DNA of 64,000 nt from JBHYGK01 sp051859045 (GTDB lineage: Bacteria; Pseudomonadota; Gammaproteobacteria; Xanthomonadales; Xanthomonadaceae). This document shows positions 23,016 through 31,360 of the stretch, piece by piece. Each line of letters begins with the position of its first letter. Position 1 is the first letter of the stretch. The stretch is from positions 62,001 to 126,000 of the forward strand of contig JBHYGK010000057.1 in the NCBI GenBank assembly GCA_051859045.1, given 5' to 3'. The notes under the pieces were generated by a model. The model had not been told where the DNA came from. It did not search any database and saw only the letters and a program-made list of their open reading frames with translations. The position numbers were made by a program, and so were the translations under genes.

Positions 23016-23752
23016 GCGCCGACGCCGCCCCGATGCCGCCGCGCGCCGCCGCCCATCCGATCGCCCCGCTGCTGGTGGCCCGCCACGGCCAGGCCAGCTT
23101 CGGCAGCGCCGACTACGACCGCCTCAGCGAGCGCGGCCACCTGCAGGCGCGCCGGCTGGGCGACTGGCTGGCCGGGCACGAAGCGCCGTTCGCGCGCGTG
23201 TTCACCGGCGCCATGCGCCGCCACCGCGAGACCGCCGAGGGCGTGGCCGCGGGCTACGCCGACCGCGGCCTCGCGCTGCCGGCGATCGAGGCCGACCCCG
23301 ACCTCGACGAGTTCGACCACCGCTCGGTGGTGCAGGCCTACGTGCGCGAGCGGCCCGACGACCCCGTGGTCGTGGCCACCGCCGGCGCCACCCGCGGCCA
23401 GCCGAGAGAGGTGTTCTCGCTGCTGCAGGCCGCGATCGCGCGCTGGGCCGCCGGCGGCGACGGCGGCCCGGAGTCCTGGGCCGCCTTCCAGGCCCGCACC
23501 CGGCGCGCGCTGGCCGCGCTGCAGGCGGCCACGGCCGATGGCCCGGTGCTGGTGCTGAGCTCGGGCGGCGTGATCGCGCAGTTCGCCCAGCACGCGCTCG
23601 ACGCCGGCGACGCCCAGGCCATCGCGCTCAACCTCGCCCTGCGCAACGCCGCGCTCAGCGAGTTCCATCCCGTCGACGGCCGGATGCGCCTGGGCAGCTT
23701 CAACGCCCTGCCCCACCTCGCCGACGACCGCGCCCTGTGGACCTACTTCTGA
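23012..23752 (+). CDS. histidine phosphatase (phosphoglycerate mutase-like) family protein
   Basis: 246 residues from a GTG that overlaps the DUF4426 stop. The phospho-histidine motif is L-V-A-R-H-G-Q-A-S (about 22-30), with supporting R-R-H-R-E-T-A-E. At the usual second active-site position (normally S-H-G-G) it reads L-S-S-G-G-V-I, so the His is replaced by Ser. This may be a subfamily trait or a change of chemistry. It lies directly before an acyl-CoA dehydrogenase and a phosphotransferase, suggesting a role in the same fatty-acyl pathway rather than in glycolysis. Confidence 0.85.
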   Translation: MSADAAPMPPRAAAHPIAPLLVARHGQASFGSADYDRLSERGHLQARRLGDWLAGHEAPFARVFTGAMRRHRETAEGVAAGYADRGLALPAIEADPDLDEFDHRSVVQAYVRERPDDPVVVATAGATRGQPREVFSLLQAAIARWAAGGDGGPESWAAFQARTRRALAALQAATADGPVLVLSSGGVIAQFAQHALDAGDAQAIALNLALRNAALSEFHPVDGRMRLGSFNALPHLADDRALWTYF

Positions 23753-23760
23753 GCCCCGCC

Positions 23761-25038
23761 ATGACCGACGCCCCGCACGCCGCCAGCTCCGCCACGCCCC
23801 CGACCGCCGCCGACCCCGCGCGCGCCGAGGCCCTGCGCGCCGCGGTCGACGCCTTCGTGCGCGAGCGCGTGATCCCCGCCGAACCGGCGCTGGCCGCGCA
23901 TGCCGCCGATCCGGCCACGCGCTGGACGATCCCGCCGCTGCTCGAGCAGCTCAAGGCCGAGGCCCGCGCGGCTGGGCTGTGGAACCTGTTCCTGCCCGAC
24001 GCCACCCACGGCGCCGGGCTGTCGAACCGCGACTACGCCCCGATCGCCGAGGCCATGGGCCGCTCGCTGCTGGCGCCGGAGGTGTTCAACTGCAACGCGC
24101 CCGACACCGGCAACATGGAGCTGCTGCTGCACTTCGGCCGCCCCGACCAGCGCGCGCGCTGGCTGGCGCCGCTGCTCGAGGGGACGATCCGCTCGGCGTT
24201 CGGCATGACCGAGCCCGACGTGGCCAGCTCCGACGCCACCAACATCGCGCTGCGCGCGGTGCGCGACGGCGGCGACTGGGTGCTCACCGGCCGCAAGTGG
24301 TGGACCACCGGGGCCGCCGACCCGCGCTGCGCGCTGCTGATCGTGATGGCGCTGACCGACCCCGACGCCGAGCCGCACCGCCGGCACTCGATGATCCTCG
24401 TGCCGATGGACAGCCCCGGCCTCACGGTGCTGCGCCCGCTGCAGGTGTTCGGCTACGACGACGCGCCGCACGGCCACGTCGAGCTGGCGCTCGACGGCGT
24501 GCGCGTGCCCGCCGACAGCGTCGTGGGCGCGCCGGGCGACGGTTTCGCGATCGCGCAGGCCCGGCTGGGGCCGGGCCGCATCCACCACTGCATGCGCCTG
24601 ATCGGCCTGGCCCAGCGCGCGCTCGACGCGATGCTCGAGCGCGCCCGCACCCGGGTGGCCTTCGGCCGCCCGCTCGGCGGCCACGGCATGGCCCAGGAGG
24701 CGATCGCGCGCTCGGCCTGCGAGATCGAGCAGGCCCGGTTGCTGACCCTGCACGCCGCCGCCGAGCTCGACCGCGTCGGCAACAAGGGCGCCAAGGACCT
24801 GATCGGCATGATCAAGATCGTCGCCCCGACCATGGCCTGCCAGGTCATCGACCGCGCGATGCAGGTGCACGGCGGCGGCGGGCTCTCGCAGGACCACGTC
24901 CTGGCGGCGGCCTACGCCGGGGCGCGCTCGCTGCGCCTGGCCGACGGGCCCGACGAGGTGCACCTGGCGGCGCTGGCGCGCTCGCTGCTCAAGCAGGGCG
25001 CGCCGCGCGGCGAGCGCGCCCACGGCGACGCGCGATGA
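23761..25038 (+). CDS. acyl-CoA dehydrogenase, ACAD10/11-like
   Basis: 425 residues, FAD enzyme. Typical segments are F-G-M-T-E-P-D-V-A-S-S-D (about 146-157), W-W-T-T-G-A, and the C-terminal M-Q-V-H-G-G-G-G-L-S-Q-D. The last holds the G-G-x-G loop, with Ser-Gln-Asp in place of the common Tyr-Thr-Asp. The next gene overlaps it and encodes an aminoglycoside-phosphotransferase-like kinase. The same pair of domains is fused in ACAD10/ACAD11 and separate in the levulinate pathway of Pseudomonas (LvaC with LvaA). By that analogy it may act on a 4-phospho-acyl-CoA, but this is inference. Confidence 0.9.
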   Translation: MTDAPHAASSATPPTAADPARAEALRAAVDAFVRERVIPAEPALAAHAADPATRWTIPPLLEQLKAEARAAGLWNLFLPDATHGAGLSNRDYAPIAEAMGRSLLAPEVFNCNAPDTGNMELLLHFGRPDQRARWLAPLLEGTIRSAFGMTEPDVASSDATNIALRAVRDGGDWVLTGRKWWTTGAADPRCALLIVMALTDPDAEPHRRHSMILVPMDSPGLTVLRPLQVFGYDDAPHGHVELALDGVRVPADSVVGAPGDGFAIAQARLGPGRIHHCMRLIGLAQRALDAMLERARTRVAFGRPLGGHGMAQEAIARSACEIEQARLLTLHAAAELDRVGNKGAKDLIGMIKIVAPTMACQVIDRAMQVHGGGGLSQDHVLAAAYAGARSLRLADGPDEVHLAALARSLLKQGAPRGERAHGDAR

Positions 25039-26099
25039 GCCGCGACGACGAGGCCCCGGCGCCGCGCGGCGACGCCCCGCCCCACGACCTCCCGCTGGAG
25101 CGCCTGGCCACCTGGATCGCCGCCCGCGGCCTGCCGCTGCGCGCGCCGCTGGCCGCGGAGAAGTTCGCCGGCGGCCAGTCCAATCCCACCTACCGCCTCA
25201 CCGACGCCGACGGCCGGCTCGCGGTGCTGCGGCGCAAGCCCTCCGGCGCGCTGCTGGCCTCGGCGCACGCGGTGGACCGCGAGTTCCGCGTCATCGAGGC
25301 GCTGCACGGCCGCGGCGTGCCGGTGGCCGCGCCGATCGCGCTGTGCATGGACGACGACGTCCTCGGCAGCGCGTTCTACCTGATGCACCACGTCGAGGGC
25401 CGGATCCTGTGGGATCCGGCGCTGCCGGGGATGGCGCCGGCCGCGCGCGCCGCGCACTACGCCGAGATCGTGCGCGTGCTGGCCGCGATCCACGCGATCG
25501 ACCCGGCCGCGGTGGGGCTGGCCGACTACGGCCGGCCGGGCGACTACTTCGCCCGCCAGCTCGCGCGCTGGAGCGAGCAGTACCGCGCCAGCGCCACCCG
25601 CGCGATCGCGCCGATGGACGCGCTGCTGGCCCGCCTGCCCGCGCGCTGCCCCGCCGACGACGGCAGCGCGCGCCTGGTCCACGGCGACTTCCGGCTCGAC
25701 AACCTCGTCTGGCATCCCACCGAGCCGCGGATCCTCGCGGTGCTCGACTGGGAGCTCTCCACGCTGGGCCACCCGCTGGCCGACCTGGGCTACTTCTGCA
25801 TGGCGCTGCGGCTGCCGCGCAACCCGGTGATCCCCGGGCTGGCCGGCCAGGACCGCGCCGCGCTGGGCATCCCCGACGAGGCCGCGCTGCTGGCCGCCTA
25901 CGCCGCGGCCAGCGGCCGCGCCGGCGTGCCCGACTGGGGCTTCGTGCTGGGCTTCAGCTTCTTCCGCCTGGCCGCCATCGCGCAGGGCGTGGCCAAGCGC
26001 GCCGAGCAGGGCAACGCCAGCTCGACGCGGGCGCGCGAGGCCGGGCAGATGGTGGAGCTGCTGGCCTCGCTGGGGCTCGAGGCGCTGGCGAAGGGCTGA
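25035..26099 (+). CDS. phosphotransferase (kinase-like), ACAD10/11 N-domain type
   Basis: 354 residues, protein-kinase-like APH fold. G-G-Q-S-N-P-T-Y-R-L is the nucleotide loop, V-L-R-R-K-P carries the ATP-binding lysine, L-V-H-G-D-F-R-L-D-N-L is the catalytic loop (about 214-224) and V-L-D-W-E-L-S the metal-binding Asp. All catalytic residues are present. The ATG overlaps the acyl-CoA dehydrogenase stop (ATGA). Relatives phosphorylate 4-hydroxyacyl-CoA so the dehydrogenase partner can remove the phosphate. LvaB, which assists LvaA in Pseudomonas putida, was not seen nearby. Confidence 0.88.
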   Translation: MSRDDEAPAPRGDAPPHDLPLERLATWIAARGLPLRAPLAAEKFAGGQSNPTYRLTDADGRLAVLRRKPSGALLASAHAVDREFRVIEALHGRGVPVAAPIALCMDDDVLGSAFYLMHHVEGRILWDPALPGMAPAARAAHYAEIVRVLAAIHAIDPAAVGLADYGRPGDYFARQLARWSEQYRASATRAIAPMDALLARLPARCPADDGSARLVHGDFRLDNLVWHPTEPRILAVLDWELSTLGHPLADLGYFCMALRLPRNPVIPGLAGQDRAALGIPDEAALLAAYAAASGRAGVPDWGFVLGFSFFRLAAIAQGVAKRAEQGNASSTRAREAGQMVELLASLGLEALAKG

Positions 26100-26112
26100 G
26101 CGCGCGGCGCGC

Positions 26113-28575
26113 TCAGGCCGCGGCGGCGCCCGGGTCGGCCGCCAGCGCGTCGTCCTCGCCGCCGAACACCTGCTCCAGCGGCACCGGCCGGTGCAGCAGG
26201 AAGCCCTGCACGTGGTCGACGCCGAGCCGGCGCAGGGTGCCCAGCGTGACCTCGTCCTCGACCCACTCCGCGATGGTCTGCAGGCCGAGCACGCCGGCCA
26301 GGTCGACGAAGCACTTCACCGCCACCGCGTTGATCGGCTCGTCGAGCAGGTGCTTCACGAACAGGCCGTCGATCTTCAGCAGGTCCACCGGCAGCGAGCG
26401 CAGGTAGGCGAACGAGGACGCGCCGGCGCCGAAGTCGTCCAGCGCCACCTTCGCGCCCAGCGAGCGCATGCTGGCGATGAAGGCCACCGCCTCCTCGAGG
26501 TGGGTCACCGCCGCGGTCTCGGTGAGCTCGAAGCACAGCCGGCGCGGGTCGACGCCGCTGGCCAGCAGCAGCCGCGCGGCGTCGCGGTGGAAGCTGCGGT
26601 CGCCCACCGACTGCCCGGAGAGGTTGATCGTCACCAGCGCCGCGCGCTCGGCCTGGCGCGGGTTCAGCGCCAGCCACGCCAGCGTGCGCGCGAGCACCCA
26701 GCGGTCGACCATCGCCGCCATGTTGAAGCGCTCGGCGGCGGCGATGATCGCGGCGGGCGGCAGGATGGTGCCGTCGGGCTCGCGCAGGCGCAGCAGCACC
26801 TCCACCCGCACCTGGCCGTCGTCCTGGCCCAGCGGCACCACGCGCTGGCCGTAGAGCACGAAGCGGTCGCCCTCCAGCGCCTCGCCGATGCGCGCCGCCC
26901 AGTGCGTCTCGCGCTGGCGCTGGCCGACCGCGGCGTCGCTGTCGGCCCAGGCGTGCACGCGGTTGCGGCCGGCCTCCTTGGCCGCGTAGCAGGCCATGTC
27001 GGCGGCGTGCAGCAGCGCGCCGGTCCCGTGCCAGCGCGCGTCCACCGGCACCAGGCCGATGCTGGCGCCGATCCGGAACACCCGGTCGTCGTGGATGAAG
27101 CGGTACTCCTCCATCCGCGCGCAGACCTTGCGGCCCACGTCCAGCGCATGGGCCTGGTCGCAGCCCACCAGCAGCAGCGCGAACTCGTCGCCGCCGAGGC
27201 GGGCCACGACGTCGGTCCCGCGCACCGCCTGCTGCAGGATCGCCGCCACCTGGCGCAGCACCTCGTCGCCGGCGGCGTGGCCGCAGCTGTCGTTGACGAG
27301 CTTGAAGTGGTCGAGGTCGACGAACAGCAGCGCGTGCCGCGCGCCCTCGGCCGGCACCGGCTCGGCGAGCAGCGGGCCGAGCCGCGCGACCAGCTCGCCG
27401 CGGTTGCGCAGGCCGGTCAGCGCGTCGTGGGTGGCGCGCTGGTGCATCTCGTTCGACAGCGCGCGCTGCTCGGAGACGTCGTGCAGCACCACGACCATGC
27501 CGAGCAGCTCGCCGTCGTCGTCGCGCAGCGGGGTGGCGCCGTCCTCGATCGCGTGGCGGCGTCCGTCGCGGCCGATCAGCACGATGTCCTGCCGCGGCGC
27601 GCGCCCGGCCTCGCGCAGGCCGGCCAGGCGCGCGGGCCGGTCGTCGGCCTCGTGCACCAGCACCAGCACCTCCTCGAGCGGCCGGCCCACGGCCTCGGCG
27701 TGGCTCCAGCCGGTCATGCGCTCCGCCACCGGGTTGAGCCAGCGCACCTGGCCCACCAGGTCGGTGGTCAGCACCGCGTCGCCGATGGCCTCGAGCGTCA
27801 CCCGCATCAGCGACTGGTTGGTGGCCAGCGCGCGGCCGAGGCGGCGGCGGTCGTCCTCGGCCTGGTGCAGCGGGGTGGCGTCCATGGCGTGGCCGCTCCA
27901 CGCGGGCTCGCCGCCGTCGCGGGCCCAGGGCCGCAGCTGCACGTGGACCCAGCGCGCGGGGTCCTCGGCGCAGCGGGCCTCGAAGGACAGCGCCTCGCGC
28001 CGGGCCAGCGCGCGGCGCAGGCCGCGCAGGGCGCGGCGGCGGTCGTGCGGATGCAGCACCGCGAGCGCGGCCGCCGGATCGGCCAGCAGCGCGCGCCGGT
28101 TCACGCCCGGCAGCGCGCCGGCCTGGCCGCTGGCGTAGTCGAAGCGCAGCGCGCGCAGGCCCGCGCCGCGCAGCTGGAACACCAGCCCGGGCAGCTGCTC
28201 GACCGCGTTGCGCACCGCCACCAGCTCGTCCTCGAGCCGCCGCCGCGCGTGCACCGGCACCAGCACCAGCAGCAGGGCGTCGGCCGCACGGCGCACGTAG
28301 GCCAGCGCCGGCACCGGCCGGCCGCCGGCGTCGACCAGCTGCAGCTGGACCTCGTCGACCAGCCCGCCCTGGCGCACCGCGGGCACCACGGCGATGTCCC
28401 ACAGCGCGCGCGAGGCTGCATCGAGCGCGTCGCGCAGGGCCAGGCCCTCGGCGTCGCGGCCCAGCATCGCCGAGAGCGCGGGGCTGGCCTCGTGCAGCCG
28501 GCCCTCGCCGTCCACCCGGGCCACGCCGGCGGGCAGCAGGGCCAGCATCTCCTCGGCGCGCAGGGCGTCGCCCAC
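26113..28575 (-). CDS. triple-PAS GGDEF-EAL c-di-GMP enzyme
   Basis: 820 residues, no membrane helix. Three PAS-like sensor domains (about 8-115, 118-240, 258-375) precede a GGDEF domain with G-G-D-E-F at 461-465 and an intact inhibitory site R-G-T-D five residues before it. The EAL domain follows, with E-V-L at 592-594, F-E-L-T-E-T, A-L-D-D-F-G-A-G, L-L-K-I-D-G and V-Q-G-F. All residues needed for both synthesis and breakdown of c-di-GMP appear present. The GTG start lies only three bases after the stop of an RsbQ-like hydrolase, so translation is probably coupled. That pairing suggests the PAS region senses the hydrolase or its product. Confidence 0.92.
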   Translation of the reverse strand: MGDALRAEEMLALLPAGVARVDGEGRLHEASPALSAMLGRDAEGLALRDALDAASRALWDIAVVPAVRQGGLVDEVQLQLVDAGGRPVPALAYVRRAADALLLVLVPVHARRRLEDELVAVRNAVEQLPGLVFQLRGAGLRALRFDYASGQAGALPGVNRRALLADPAAALAVLHPHDRRRALRGLRRALARREALSFEARCAEDPARWVHVQLRPWARDGGEPAWSGHAMDATPLHQAEDDRRRLGRALATNQSLMRVTLEAIGDAVLTTDLVGQVRWLNPVAERMTGWSHAEAVGRPLEEVLVLVHEADDRPARLAGLREAGRAPRQDIVLIGRDGRRHAIEDGATPLRDDDGELLGMVVVLHDVSEQRALSNEMHQRATHDALTGLRNRGELVARLGPLLAEPVPAEGARHALLFVDLDHFKLVNDSCGHAAGDEVLRQVAAILQQAVRGTDVVARLGGDEFALLLVGCDQAHALDVGRKVCARMEEYRFIHDDRVFRIGASIGLVPVDARWHGTGALLHAADMACYAAKEAGRNRVHAWADSDAAVGQRQRETHWAARIGEALEGDRFVLYGQRVVPLGQDDGQVRVEVLLRLREPDGTILPPAAIIAAAERFNMAAMVDRWVLARTLAWLALNPRQAERAALVTINLSGQSVGDRSFHRDAARLLLASGVDPRRLCFELTETAAVTHLEEAVAFIASMRSLGAKVALDDFGAGASSFAYLRSLPVDLLKIDGLFVKHLLDEPINAVAVKCFVDLAGVLGLQTIAEWVEDEVTLGTLRRLGVDHVQGFLLHRPVPLEQVFGGEDDALAADPGAAAA

Positions 28576-28578
28576 GCG

Positions 28579-29382
28579 TCAGGCCCCGTCCGCGAGGAAG
28601 GCGCGCAGGTGCTGGATGGTCTCCTCGGGGTGGCTGACGTGGGCGCAGTGGCCCTCGGCCTCCATCAGCACGAAGCGCGAGCGCGGCAGGTGCGCGTGCA
28701 GCCAGCGGCCCACGGATTCCGGGGCGATGGCGTCGGCGCGCGCCTGCAGCACCAGGGTCGGCTGGGCCAGCCGCGGCACGTCGGCGCGGACGTCGGAGAG
28801 GAAGGTGACCTCGGCGAAGGCCCGGGCGATGGCCGGGTCCATCCGGCAGAAGCTGTCCTCGAGCTCGCCGCTGAGGTCGGGCCGGCCGGGGTTGCCCATC
28901 GCCAGCGGCGCCAGCATCCCGGCCCAGCCGGTGAAATTGCGCCCCATCAGGTCGAGCAGGCCCTCGAGGGTGGCGCGGTCGAAGCCGCCGATGTAGCCGG
29001 GCGGGTCGTCGAGGTAGCAGGGCGACGGGCCGACCATGGCCAGCGCGCCGATGCGCTCCGGGGCCTGGATGGCGGCCAGCATCCCGATCATGCAGCTCAC
29101 CGAGTGGCCGACGAAGACGGCGTCGCGCAGGTCCAGCGCCTCGCAGATCGCGACCACGTCCGCGGCGTAGCCGTGCAGGCTGGCGTGGCGCTGCGCGTCG
29201 TAGGCGCCCGGATCGGAGGCCCCGGCGCCGGCATGGTCGAACAGCACCACGCGGTGCGCGGCCTCGAAGGCCGGGGCGACGAAGCGCCACATGCCCTGGT
29301 CGCAGCCGAAGCCGTGCGCGAACAGCAGGGGCCGCCCGTCGCGGCCGGTGCACTGCACGTGGTGTCGGCGGATCGGATCCAT
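28579..29382 (-). CDS. RsbQ-like alpha/beta hydrolase
   Basis: 267 residues. The nucleophile elbow G-H-S-V-S-C-M-I-G (about 94-102) is nearly that of Bacillus RsbQ. The later G-P-S-P-C-Y-L-D-D-P-P-G-Y-I-G-G-F matches the RsbQ/KAI2-type lid region. The acid lies in A-R-A-D-A-I-A-P and the catalytic His in A-E-G-H-C-A-H. RsbQ works with the PAS phosphatase RsbP in energy-stress signalling, supplying a small ligand. Here the downstream partner is a PAS-GGDEF-EAL protein. The native substrate is unknown. Confidence 0.88.
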   Translation of the reverse strand: MDPIRRHHVQCTGRDGRPLLFAHGFGCDQGMWRFVAPAFEAAHRVVLFDHAGAGASDPGAYDAQRHASLHGYAADVVAICEALDLRDAVFVGHSVSCMIGMLAAIQAPERIGALAMVGPSPCYLDDPPGYIGGFDRATLEGLLDLMGRNFTGWAGMLAPLAMGNPGRPDLSGELEDSFCRMDPAIARAFAEVTFLSDVRADVPRLAQPTLVLQARADAIAPESVGRWLHAHLPRSRFVLMEAEGHCAHVSHPEETIQHLRAFLADGA

Positions 29383-29553
29383 CGGGCGCCTCCCGGCGTC
29401 GCGCGTGACCTTGCGCTAGCGGCCACGGCGGCCGGAGCTTGAGTCCCGGAAGCCTCCACGGCCCGGGGCGGCGCCCCCGGCCAGCCCTCCCCCGCCGTCC
29501 CGCCCACCCCGCCCACCCCGGCACCGGCACGCGCGGCGCCGCCGGCGCTGGCC

Positions 29554-29559
29554 TACACT
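29554..29559 (+). promoter_or_regulatory. -10 element upstream of the HD-GYP-like gene
   Basis: TACACT preceded by GGC and followed by GC-rich sequence. It would place a transcription start near 29566, ahead of all candidate start codons of the gene (29584, 29599, 29644). Confidence 0.45.
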
Positions 29560-29643
29560 GCGCGTGCACGCATCCATGGACGGGTGCCCAGACCCACCAT
29601 GGCGCCGGCGCCCCCCAGCCGCACGCCCGCCCGGACCACGCCC

Positions 29644-30795
29644 ATGCGGCTCCAGCCGCTGCCCGATATCCGCCTGCGCATCGGCGACCTGCTGCCGTTC
29701 TCCGTGTATTCGCGCTCGGGGAGCCCGCTGCTGCGGGCCGGCACGCCGATCCTCACCGACGCCGTGCTGCAGCTGGTGGTCGCCCGCGGCTTCGTCGACG
29801 GCGACGAGGACGCCGTGCGCCGCGCGCTCGTCTCCAGCCCGCCGCCGCCGCCCACCCCGCTGCCGCGGATGCTCGACGAGCTGCGCGGCGACCTGGCCGG
29901 CCTGCTGGCCGAGCTGCGGGCCGGCGAGCTCGACGACACCCCCGGCCAGATCGGCGCGCTCGCCAGCCGCGTGCTGCACGCGTGGTCGCGCGATCCCGAG
30001 CAGGTGCTGGGCCTGCTGCAGATGACCTCGCTCGACGGCGAGCACCACCACCGCATGCTGCACACCGCGGTGCTGGTCGAGACCCTGGCCCGCGCGGCCG
30101 GCCTGCCGGCGCGCGAGCGCCACTCGATCACCTGCGCCGCGCTCACCTGCGACCTCGCGATGGGCCGCCTGCACGACGCGCTGGGCCGCCAGGCCGGCCC
30201 GCTGGCGCCGGAGCAGCGCGAGCAGGTGCAGGAGCATCCCGACGAGGCCGCCAGCCTGCTGGTGCTCTCGGGCGTCGACGACCCGGTGTGGCTGGAGAGC
30301 GTGCGCTACCACCACGAGCGCCTCGACGGCAGCGGCTACCCGCTGCGCCTGGGCGCCGACGCGGTGCCGCTGGGCGCGCGCCTGCTGGCGATCTGCGACA
30401 TCTACACCGCGATGATCCGCCCGCGCGCCTGGCGCCCGGCGTTCGCCTCGCGCGCGGCGCTGCGCGACCTGTTCCTCGAGCGCGGCCAGCGCGTCGACGC
30501 GGGGCTGGCGGCGCTGTTCGTGAAGACGCTGGGCGTCTACCCGCCGGGCAGCCTGGTGCGGCTGGCCAACGCCGAGCTGGCGGTGGTGGTGCGGCAGACC
30601 GACGACGCGGCGCATCCTCTGGTGCGCACCGTGGTGCGGGCGGACGGCAGCGGGCTGCTGCATCCCTCGCCGCGCGACACCCGCGAGCCGGCGCACGCGA
30701 TCCGGGAGCTCGCCAGCCTGGCCCAGTACCGCTCCGTGCTCGGCCTCGCGCCCCAGCTCTGGCCGCACGAGGAGCCGCTGAAGGCCGAGGCCTGA
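29644..30795 (+). CDS. HD-GYP-like protein with altered HD motif
   Basis: About 383 residues from ATG 29644; GTG 29584 or ATG 29599 would add a low-complexity Pro/Thr N-terminus. The first 80 residues resemble the N-terminal region common in HD-GYP proteins. The phosphodiesterase domain spans about 130-300. H-H-E-R-L-D-G-S-G-Y-P (about 222-232) is complete, and I-C-D-I-Y and the preceding E-H-P-D-E-A fit. The metal-binding H-D, however, is read as T-C-D, and the K of H-D-x-G-K is lost. It may bind c-di-GMP without efficient hydrolysis, or use Cys as a ligand. It diverges from the RsbQ/GGDEF-EAL pair. Confidence 0.85.
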   Translation: MRLQPLPDIRLRIGDLLPFSVYSRSGSPLLRAGTPILTDAVLQLVVARGFVDGDEDAVRRALVSSPPPPPTPLPRMLDELRGDLAGLLAELRAGELDDTPGQIGALASRVLHAWSRDPEQVLGLLQMTSLDGEHHHRMLHTAVLVETLARAAGLPARERHSITCAALTCDLAMGRLHDALGRQAGPLAPEQREQVQEHPDEAASLLVLSGVDDPVWLESVRYHHERLDGSGYPLRLGADAVPLGARLLAICDIYTAMIRPRAWRPAFASRAALRDLFLERGQRVDAGLAALFVKTLGVYPPGSLVRLANAELAVVVRQTDDAAHPLVRTVVRADGSGLLHPSPRDTREPAHAIRELASLAQYRSVLGLAPQLWPHEEPLKAEA

Positions 30796-30860
30796 GGCTT
30801 CGTTCCTGGCGGCGCGGCATGGCGGGAGGGTGGCCCCGGGCCTGCGCATGGCGACCCGTT

Positions 30861-30999
30861 CCGGGCGCCGGCCCGCCGAGCGGGCCGGTCCCCTGCGGTG
30901 CTCGGTCGACCGAGGCCGCCACTTAACTCGGCCATCCATGGCCTCAGACAAAGTGGCTTTCCCCTCGGTCGCCCTGCGCGCCTCGGCGCCCTCCAAGGG
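30861..30999 (+). repeat. left arm of long inverted repeat, structured hairpin element
   Basis: The core 30888-30999 matches the reverse complement of 31219-31330 at 100 of 112 positions. The outer 27 bases are looser but keep CCGGGCGCC and a GC-rich mini-palindrome. The arm itself folds: 30908-30915 pairs with 30963-30970 (8 bp), 30918-30924 with 30951-30957 (7 bp), and 30930-30935 with 30938-30943 (6 bp). Confidence 0.9.
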
Positions 31000-31174
31000 T
31001 CGCCACGCCCAGGGCCCCGCCCGTCCCACCCCCACGCCGCGCTCCCTCTTCCTCTGGCTCTGGCTGGGGAGAAAGAGCAAGAGCAGGAGCAGGAGCCGAG
31101 GCTGACGAGGGAGCTGGCGTTGGAGCGAACGCTGAGTGGGAGCTGGGGAGGCGGAGCAACGCGAGGCGGTCGGC

Positions 31175-31221
31175 GCCACGGCGGTCGGGCGGGCCCGGCG
31201 GGCGCGGCCGGCGCTGGGCCC
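31175..31221 (-). repeat. inner copy of 47-bp inverted repeat flanking the right arm
   Basis: Reverse complement of 31361-31407 with 45 of 47 positions identical. Together the two copies bracket the right arm, so that arm could be extruded on a further 47-bp stem. Confidence 0.88.
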
Positions 31222-31357
31222 TTGGAGGGCGCCGAGGAGCGCAGGGCAGCCGAGGGGAAAGCCACATTGTTTGAGCGCATGGATGCGCGAGTTATGTGGC
31301 GGCCTCGGCTGACCGAGCACCGCAGGGGACCCGGCCGCGCAGCGGCCGGGCGCCCGG
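31219..31357 (-). repeat. right arm of long inverted repeat, structured hairpin element
   Basis: Inverted copy of the left arm. Its own hairpin pairs 31248-31255 with 31303-31310, 31261-31267 with 31294-31300, and 31275-31280 with 31283-31288. Five base pairs differ from the left arm and every one is changed on both sides, so pairing is kept in both copies. Confidence 0.9.
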
Positions 31358-31360
31358 AGT

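Noticed and set aside
31020..31170. Purine/pyrimidine-rich centre of the inverted repeat as a coding or promoter region.
   Set aside because: It shows biased composition with short GAGCAG-like repeats but no start signal, promoter or protein-like content.
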